A DNA stretch of 64,000 nucleotides from Arenimonas soli (GTDB lineage Bacteria; Pseudomonadota; Gammaproteobacteria; Xanthomonadales; Xanthomonadaceae). Made by a program: the position numbers and the translations under genes. Below the pieces are notes generated by a model that was not told where the DNA came from, did no database searches, and saw nothing but the letters and a program-made list of their open reading frames with translations. Location: contig NZ_BMKC01000002.1 in NCBI RefSeq assembly GCF_014643775.1, forward strand, positions 434,001-498,000, in the 5' to 3' direction. Shown here in pieces: positions 15,634 through 21,283 of this stretch. The first letter of the stretch is position 1. Every line of letters begins with the position of its first letter.

Positions 15634-16587
15634 ATGGACATCGTCGCTGGATCCGCCTATCTGCCTGAACGGGTGGCGGACAACAACTACTTCTCCCAGC
15701 TAACCGGTCGTGCACCGGAATGGTTCGAGCGCGCGACAGGAATAGCACGGCGCCGACGCGCCGGCCCGGAGGAGAACACCAACACCATGGCGATCGCCGC
15801 CGTGGCCCTGCTGCAGGAAAGCAGCGGATTGGATCTCTCCGACATCGATCTTGTGGTGGGGGCCTCCTATACCCCGTGGGACACGGTCGGCACCATGGCC
15901 CATGCTGTGCAGCGTCACTTCGGCCTGGCCGGCGCCAAGGCAATCTATTTGTCCACAGCGTGCTCTTCGTTCATCAACGCGATGGAACTCGCCGCCGCCT
16001 ACATCGAGACCGGCCGCTGCCGACGCGCACTGATCGTTGCCGCCGAACACAACAGCCTCTACGCCGATGATCGTGATGAACAGGCGGGCCACCTCTGGGG
16101 GGACGCCGCGACCGCAATGGTGGTGGAGGCCCATGTGCCCGGCGGTGCAGCCGCGCTGCGGGTTCTGGACATCACGAGCCGTGGCCTTGCCGACATCGGC
16201 ATGGGCCCGGGGGGTGTCTACCTTCAGCCGCGAAGCGCCGGCCTCGTGATGCCATACGGCAAGGACGTGTTCCAGCATGCTTGCCGCGAAATGGAGACTA
16301 CGGCGCGCACGATGCTCGGCAGGCACGGCCTGTCGATCGCGGACATCCGCTTGCTGGTGCCACACCAGGCAAACGACAGGATCATCACCCAGATAGCTGG
16401 CCGCCTCGGCGTGGACGATGCCCAGGTGGCCCGGACCATTCATGAGCTCGGGAACACAGGGTGTGCCAGTACCGCGATCACGCTGCTGCGACACCAGCAC
16501 CTCCTGACGCCTGGCGACGTCGTCATGCTTGTCACGTTCGGAGGGGGCTACTCGACGGGTTGCGCCCTGTTGCGCTGCGAACGATGA
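15634..16587 (+). CDS. 3-oxoacyl-ACP synthase III-like (KAS III/FabH-type) enzyme
   Basis: 317 residues, standard FabH length. The thiolase-fold triad is complete: Cys 110 in STACSSF, His 244 in VPHQAN and Asn 274 in ELGNTGCAS; the glycine-rich end GGGYSTGCALL is also typical. FabH-type enzymes decarboxylatively condense an acyl-CoA with malonyl-ACP, and relatives make ketones, pyrones or ester-like products, so this is likely to build or join the chain. There is no acyl carrier protein gene in the operon, so it must borrow the host ACP or use CoA. The OleA assignment is not favoured because no OleC-type ligase is present. The stop overlaps the start of a 43-residue ORF. Confidence 0.9.
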   Translation: MDIVAGSAYLPERVADNNYFSQLTGRAPEWFERATGIARRRRAGPEENTNTMAIAAVALLQESSGLDLSDIDLVVGASYTPWDTVGTMAHAVQRHFGLAGAKAIYLSTACSSFINAMELAAAYIETGRCRRALIVAAEHNSLYADDRDEQAGHLWGDAATAMVVEAHVPGGAAALRVLDITSRGLADIGMGPGGVYLQPRSAGLVMPYGKDVFQHACREMETTARTMLGRHGLSIADIRLLVPHQANDRIITQIAGRLGVDDAQVARTIHELGNTGCASTAITLLRHQHLLTPGDVVMLVTFGGGYSTGCALLRCER

Positions 16588-16715
16588 ACGAACGGCAAGC
16601 CGATTCCAGTCAGCGCCGCTCCTTCGGGGACCTGGTCTGCTGCGTGCTGTTCGCGCTGGCGGTGATTGCGGGCACCGCGTGGTTCTTCGCCTCGCTGCCG
16701 ACGTTCTCGCACTGA
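16584..16715 (+). CDS. 43-residue single-helix membrane peptide
   Basis: ATG 16584 overlaps the KAS III-like stop (ATGA). The peptide has a charged N-terminus (MNERQADSSQRR) followed by a hydrophobic segment (about 16-37) and ends FSH. It is too short for most gene finders. From 16610 it lies antisense to the C-terminal codons of the convergent plsB-like gene, so one of the two readings could be spurious at this end. The translational overlap supports it being real. Confidence 0.45.
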   Translation: MNERQADSSQRRSFGDLVCCVLFALAVIAGTAWFFASLPTFSH

Positions 16716-19150
16716 GCAGTAGCCACGGCGTCATCCCCAAGCACGCCAAGTCGATCAATGGCGTGCCGCAGTTCGCGACTCAGTACCGTGCCGGCATCCC
16801 GCGACCATTCGGCGATTCGGTCGTCAAAGGCCAGGTTGCCATCGGGGTCGGTCCATAGAACGCCGAGCCCCCTGAGCTTCTGGATGAAGCTGCGAAAGAG
16901 GCTGCGGTCGAAGAACTCGGGCGCCGCCGGCGTGTAAAGCAGCGACAGACGCTGCGCGGTGAGGTGGCAGAGGTGCTCAAGGCGGGCTGCGCTGATCCTG
17001 CCGGTGCCATTCGCAGAAAGAACCGAAATGGCAATGTAGTAACGTTCGAACGCCTGTTGCAGCGGATGGCCGATCGTGCGAAGTCGAAAGACCTCGTCGG
17101 ACTGGGCTGCGTTTCGGACGTACATTCCACCATCCGCATCGCCGGTTCTTTGTAGCAGCCCCTCGGCCGCGAAGGCCTCGACGGTTCGGATCAAGCGCTG
17201 TCCAAACTCGGCGTCGTCCCACGGCAGGAACAGCTCCGCACGCAAGAAGGGGTAGACGCGGCGGCCAAGGTCGCAGATCCGGTCAAGCGACATAATGTGG
17301 TTGTACTGGAAGCAGCAGGCGACCCAGGCCTGCGCCGTGAACAGATGCAATACGTTGTTTCGGTAGTAGCTAAGCTCGACGGCATTGCCGGCGCCGACAC
17401 GCAGCACGTCCCCAAGGGGGTGTGCAACGCGTTCAAGTACGCCGATCTGTTCGCCATGCGCGACGATCTGCCCCGGAGTCAGACGGGTCCACGTCACGTC
17501 GTCCGAATAGGGCAATGCCGCCAGCAGGCGCACGCTGAGACCAAGCTGTTCCAACAAGTCGATTTCGCCCATGGCATGTTTCGGGGTCGAAAGCAGCGCT
17601 ATTGCCAGCAGGTTCACGGGGTTGAGGTCGGCCGCCGCGTTGATTCCAAGGGTGATCTTTTCTGCCAGCGCATCGACGGTAACAGGCAGCCAGCGCGGCT
17701 TGGCAGAATCCGGCAATGGCGAACCGTCCCATGCGGGCGCGTTCTCGGCCAGCACCTCGTCAAGCCGGATCGGCTTGCCGAAGTTCAGCACTACCTGACC
17801 ATGACCTCCGGAGAGCAGTCGCGGAATGCTTCGAAGGAAGTGCCAGATAGACTCCTTCTGCTTCGGTCGGCCCGACAGTTCATCGCGGTAACTGCCGCTC
17901 TCGAGGATTTTTTCATAACCGATATAGATTGGCTGGAAGAGCACCGGTCGACGCGGCTGACGCAGATAACCGCGCACGGTCATGGCGATCATCCCTGTCT
18001 TTGGAGCCAGTGTTCGGCCAGTACGCGAGCGACCTCCTTCAATGAAATAGGCCAAAGGAAAGCCGCCAGACACCAGCTGCGACATGTATTCGGAAAGAAC
18101 GGCGGAATACAGGGCGTTGCCCCGGATGCTCCGTCGGATGAAGAACGCACCTCCCTTGCGCATGATCGTTCCGATCAGCGGCAGATTCAGATTGATTCCG
18201 GCGACGATATGCGGCGCTGCGATGCCGTTTGCATACAGCAAATAGGGCACCAGCACGTCGTCCATCGTGCTGCGGTGGCAAGGCACGTAGACGATTTCGC
18301 TGCCCGGCGAAACGCTCTTGAGCCGGTCCAGGTGGTTGACGCGGATGCCGCGGTATATGCGCGAGAGCACGGGCGCCAGGAGCAGGCTGGCGGATCGGAC
18401 CACTGCGTGCGAGTAATCGGCGGCGATCTCGTGTGCATAGGCCCGCGCTTTGGCGTGCGCTGCCTCTGCCGTGCCCCGGTTCCGTGCGGTTTGATCGGCG
18501 ATGGCCGCCTTGACCGCGCTGGATGCCAGCACGCTGTCGATCAGTAGTCGGCGGGTCGACAGGTCCGGACCGATGGTCGCGGCGCGAACACGCCGGAAAT
18601 GGGTGCGGAGGATCCGCCCCAGCTTTCGCGTCGCACGCTCCGGGCCGACGTCGGCTACGGTCTGCGAGAACTCGCGAAGAGGAAGCGCTGCAGAAAAGTG
18701 CACGTGCGTGTCGCGTCCGTTCAGCGCGATCGCCAGCAAACGACGGAACCTGCCGACCAAAGCCCAGTCCTCGGCAAACAGGGTGGAGAACCAGCCATGG
18801 CGGCGCATCGGCGTTCTGCCGACGAAAATCGAAACGGGAACCAACGCCACGTCGATGGAAAGGGCCTTCGCGCCAATCCGGCGGAGGTCGGACAATGCCA
18901 GCCATGACGGCAGTCCGGCCGGTTCGGCTGACGCCAGGTTCCTGCGTGGAGAGGGGAGGCCGGACTCGCGGCAGGCGCGTTCGAGGATTGCCAGGTTGCC
19001 CAGGCTGCAGTCCTCTATCACGTAGCAGACCGGCGCCGTAAGCGAATCCGCGGCCAGGTTCGCACGGCCTTCGATCGTCAGTTCTAGCCAAGGGCCGAGC
19101 AGGCGGCCAACGACATCGATGCCGCGCCTCAGGGTAACGGATGTATTCAA
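16610..19150 (-). CDS. Glycerol-3-phosphate acyltransferase (PlsB-like)
   Basis: 846 residues (E. coli PlsB: 807). All four acyltransferase blocks are present: I, CHRSTMDD with His 292 and Asp 297; II, GAFFIRRSIRGN; III, FIEGGRSRTGR; IV, PIYIGYEKI. It should acylate sn-glycerol-3-phosphate, or a related alcohol phosphate, from acyl-ACP or acyl-CoA at the inner membrane. Start is TTG 19150 with no clear ribosome-binding site; it follows a HAD phosphatase gene by 45 bp and is convergent with the lipid operon. The last 35 residues overlap the 43-residue ORF on the other strand and are low-complexity. Codon choice matches the island rather than the core, so this is probably a second, specialised PlsB. 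Whether the core genome has its own is outside the window. Confidence 0.9.
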   Translation of the reverse strand: MNTSVTLRRGIDVVGRLLGPWLELTIEGRANLAADSLTAPVCYVIEDCSLGNLAILERACRESGLPSPRRNLASAEPAGLPSWLALSDLRRIGAKALSIDVALVPVSIFVGRTPMRRHGWFSTLFAEDWALVGRFRRLLAIALNGRDTHVHFSAALPLREFSQTVADVGPERATRKLGRILRTHFRRVRAATIGPDLSTRRLLIDSVLASSAVKAAIADQTARNRGTAEAAHAKARAYAHEIAADYSHAVVRSASLLLAPVLSRIYRGIRVNHLDRLKSVSPGSEIVYVPCHRSTMDDVLVPYLLYANGIAAPHIVAGINLNLPLIGTIMRKGGAFFIRRSIRGNALYSAVLSEYMSQLVSGGFPLAYFIEGGRSRTGRTLAPKTGMIAMTVRGYLRQPRRPVLFQPIYIGYEKILESGSYRDELSGRPKQKESIWHFLRSIPRLLSGGHGQVVLNFGKPIRLDEVLAENAPAWDGSPLPDSAKPRWLPVTVDALAEKITLGINAAADLNPVNLLAIALLSTPKHAMGEIDLLEQLGLSVRLLAALPYSDDVTWTRLTPGQIVAHGEQIGVLERVAHPLGDVLRVGAGNAVELSYYRNNVLHLFTAQAWVACCFQYNHIMSLDRICDLGRRVYPFLRAELFLPWDDAEFGQRLIRTVEAFAAEGLLQRTGDADGGMYVRNAAQSDEVFRLRTIGHPLQQAFERYYIAISVLSANGTGRISAARLEHLCHLTAQRLSLLYTPAAPEFFDRSLFRSFIQKLRGLGVLWTDPDGNLAFDDRIAEWSRDAGTVLSRELRHAIDRLGVLGDDAVATAQCENVGSEAKNHAVPAITASANSTQQTRSPKERR

Positions 19151-19195
19151 TGGAAAGGGGCTGGTTGGTGGCGTGTGACCGGTGAATCGGTCCGT

Positions 19196-19831
19196 TCAGG
19201 TCGACTCTTGCAAGGCCGGCGCAGCGGCCGCCTGTTGCGGCAGGAACTCGCGCCAGCGATAGGTGCCGTGGTCGGCAAGGCCAAGCAGGGCAAAGTCGTC
19301 CGGGGTGTCGCCATAAACGTGCACGGCGCCGTACGAGGCCAGTTCGTAACGCTGGCACACTCGCCGCACCTTCTCCTCGCGCAGGCATTGGGCGCCAGCA
19401 TAGCGGCCCGTAAAGTACCCATCGATTTCGGCCAGTACCGAGCCGATAACATGCAAACCGTGGGCGCGACCCCACGGACCTACGGCGAGCTCCAGCGCGC
19501 CGGTTACGACGGCAACTTCGTCGCCTCGCTCCTGATGCCAGCGAATGCGTTCAAGTGCGACAGGCCGGATGACGCCGGGCAGCACGTCCGAGGCAAAGGA
19601 CTCCCCGGCTTCCTGCACGTGTCCGACTGCAACGCCAGTTAGTCCGACGCGGACGGCTGCAGCCCGGATAGTGTCGCCGGAGACGAATCCCGCCTTGTAG
19701 CCGAGGGCCAAAGGGCCCAGAACCAGCTTTCCCAATGCGAATCTGCGGCGTTCAACCGCGTGTGCCAGGAAGGGCACGAACATTTCGCGGTCGGTGATGG
19801 TTCCATCAAAATCGAACAGCGCAAGATCCAA
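19196..19831 (-). CDS. HAD-IB family phosphatase
   Basis: 211 residues from TTG 19831, with GGGAGG nine bases upstream. HAD motifs are complete: DFDGT (Asp 7, Asp 9), VVTGA, the Lys of REEKV and YGDTPDD. The first 60 residues (FVPFLAHAV, then KLVLGPLALGYKAG) match the membrane-proximal cap of phosphatidylglycerophosphatase C and related HAD-IB lipid phosphatases, rather than soluble phosphoserine phosphatase. Together with PlsB it could form acyl-glycerol-phosphate and then remove the phosphate, or dephosphorylate the product of the lipid-alcohol kinase. Promoter signals would lie in 19,832-20,055, where none is obvious. Confidence 0.85.
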   Translation of the reverse strand: MDLALFDFDGTITDREMFVPFLAHAVERRRFALGKLVLGPLALGYKAGFVSGDTIRAAAVRVGLTGVAVGHVQEAGESFASDVLPGVIRPVALERIRWHQERGDEVAVVTGALELAVGPWGRAHGLHVIGSVLAEIDGYFTGRYAGAQCLREEKVRRVCQRYELASYGAVHVYGDTPDDFALLGLADHGTYRWREFLPQQAAAAPALQEST

Positions 19832-20007
19832 GGCGAAGTGCCCTCCCGGTCGCGACGGGCCAGGGGGCGGCGTCGGCTAATGCTTCGCGCGGGATTCTAA
19901 CAATTGCGATGTGCGCTTCGCCACGATTCCAGCATGGACGATCCGGCAGGCCCAACCAAGCGAACGGCGGTGCACGCAGGTGCGTGGAGATGGCCTGCAC
20001 CGGGGCG

Positions 20008-20027
20008 CTGGCACGAACGCGTGCCAG
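20008..20027. repeat. Inverted repeat 28 nt downstream of the tRNA-Arg 3' end
   Basis: CTGGCACG and CGTGCCAG form a perfect 8-bp dyad with a 4-nt loop. It lies downstream of the tRNA in its own direction but lacks a U tract, so it may be a processing hairpin, a factor-dependent terminator, or part of the island junction. Confidence 0.5.
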
Positions 20028-20055
20028 GTCCTCTTCAGGGGTGTCCTAGGGGTTT

Positions 20056-20132
20056 TGGCGCGCCTGGAGGGATTCGAACCCCCGACCAATGGCTTCGGAA
20101 GCCACTACTCTATCCGGCTGAGCTACAGGCGC
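20056..20132 (-). tRNA. tRNA-Arg(CCG)
   Basis: 77 nt including an encoded 3' CCA (complement of TGG at 20,056-20,058). Acceptor stem GCGCCTG/CAGGCGC pairs perfectly. The D arm AGCTCAGCCGGATAGAG, anticodon loop TTCCGAA (anticodon CCG) with stem GTGGC/GCCAT, and T arm with GGTTCGAATCC are all canonical. It reads CGG arginine codons. Its 3' end faces the accessory block. Confidence 0.97.
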
Positions 20133-20199
20133 CCGGGGGCGGATTATGCCACGCGGGGTCGGTCAACCGCAGCCCTGGTCGCGGGACCGGACGGGGGGG

Positions 20200-21159
20200 T
20201 CAGAAGATCGACCAGCCCGTGAGCTCGGTGAAGCGGGCCAGTGCCGCCGTGCCGGCCAGGGAGTTGCCGCGTTCGTCCAGGCCCGGCGACCAGACGGCCA
20301 GCGCCAGCGCGCCCGGCACCACCGCGGCGATGCCGCCGCCGACGCCACTTTTTGCCGGCAGGCCGACATGGAAGGCGAAGTCGCCGGCGGCGTCATAGGT
20401 GCCGCAGGTGAGCATCAGGGAGTTGATGCGCCGGGCCCGCACCGGGCTGATGACCTGCACGCCCGTGCGCCGGCAGCGGCCGCCGTCGGCCTGGTGCAGG
20501 AAGGCCAGGGCCAGGTCTTCGCAGCTCATGGCGATCGCGCATTGCCGGAAGTAGAAGTCCAGCACCGCTTCCACGGGCTGCTCGATGTTGCCGAAGCTGC
20601 GGATGAAATTGGTCAGCGCCGCATTGCGGAACCCGGCCAGGGCTTCGGACTCGGCCACGTCGGTGTCCACCTGGATGTCCGCGTTGCCGGCCCGTTCCCG
20701 GATGAATGCCAGAAGGGCGTCCAGGCCGTCGCGGCGTTTGGACAGCACCACGTCGGCCACCACCAGGGCGCCGGCGTTGATGAAGGGATTGCGCGGAATG
20801 CCGCGTTCGTCCTCAAGCTGGACCAGCGAGTTGTAGGGGCTGCCCGAGGGCTCGCGGCCCACCCGCTGCCACAGGTCGCCGCCCAGGGCGTCGAGCGCCA
20901 TGGAGAGCGAAAAAACCTTGGAGATGCTCTGGATCGAAAAGGCTGTGCCGGCGTCGCCGATCGAGAAGCGGCGGCCGTCCAGGGTCGCCACCGCCATGCC
21001 GAACCGGTCGGCCGGAACCTGCGCCAGGCGCGGGATGTAGGACGCCACCTTGCCTTGCGACACCAGCGGCTGCACATCGTCGGCGATGCGCGCCAGCAGC
21101 GCGTCGAAATCCGTTCCGGCGATGGTCTCGGAAACCTCTGCTCTCACGGGCCAGGCCAC
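20200..21159 (-). CDS. glsA: Glutaminase
   Basis: 319 residues, typical of bacterial serine-dependent glutaminases (about 310). The catalytic Ser-x-x-Lys lies in SIQSISKVFS. NPFINAGA, the Tyr of YFRQCAI, and LPAKSGVGGGI near the C-terminus are family blocks. It hydrolyses glutamine to glutamate and ammonia in the cytoplasm. GTG 21159 is taken as the start because no upstream Met is in frame; a GTG four codons on is possible. It is the first core gene right of the tRNA and is divergent from the GGDEF-EAL gene. Confidence 0.95.
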   Translation of the reverse strand: MAWPVRAEVSETIAGTDFDALLARIADDVQPLVSQGKVASYIPRLAQVPADRFGMAVATLDGRRFSIGDAGTAFSIQSISKVFSLSMALDALGGDLWQRVGREPSGSPYNSLVQLEDERGIPRNPFINAGALVVADVVLSKRRDGLDALLAFIRERAGNADIQVDTDVAESEALAGFRNAALTNFIRSFGNIEQPVEAVLDFYFRQCAIAMSCEDLALAFLHQADGGRCRRTGVQVISPVRARRINSLMLTCGTYDAAGDFAFHVGLPAKSGVGGGIAAVVPGALALAVWSPGLDERGNSLAGTAALARFTELTGWSIF

Positions 21160-21224
21160 ATTGGAGGGGGTTGGCGATTATGACACGCGGGCCCGTTCAC
21201 CCTGCCGGGTCGGAGCCTGCGCAT

Positions 21225-21250
21225 GGAACCGTGCAAGCGGCCACGGTTCC
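21225..21250. promoter_or_regulatory. Inverted repeat upstream of the GGDEF-EAL gene
   Basis: GGAACCGTG and CACGGTTCC form a perfect 9-bp dyad with 8-bp spacing, in the divergent glsA/GGDEF-EAL gap. It ends 33 bp before the downstream ATG. It may be an operator or a 5'-UTR hairpin. Confidence 0.4.
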
Positions 21251-21283
21251 GGGGCTGCACTTGTGTGACGCTGGCGGTAACGT

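Larger units (their letters stand above)
1..20055. mobile_element. Putative genomic island abutting tRNA-Arg(CCG), left end outside window
   Basis: The whole stretch left of the tRNA-Arg 3' end holds accessory genes: two hybrid two-component proteins, a ribbon-helix-helix protein and a lipid-type biosynthetic operon with a convergent PlsB/HAD pair. Housekeeping genes begin directly on the other side of the tRNA. Codon choice looks less GC3-biased than to the right by eye, and several genes use TTG or GTG starts. The block lies on the 3' side of the tRNA, where island integrases normally insert. No integrase, transposase or second att copy is visible, so mobility is inferred from position and composition; the other border must lie left of base 1. 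Confidence 0.5.

Noticed and set aside
5968-16587. OleABCD-type olefin or beta-lactone pathway
   Set aside because: A KAS III-like enzyme, hydrolase and SDR are present, but the AMP-dependent ligase/beta-lactone synthetase (OleC) is absent and the extra enzymes do not fit.
18039-19475. A 478-codon minus-strand frame overlapping plsB and the HAD gene
   Set aside because: It runs in a different frame across both genes, is Arg/Pro-rich and has no family features, while the two genes beneath it have complete catalytic motifs.
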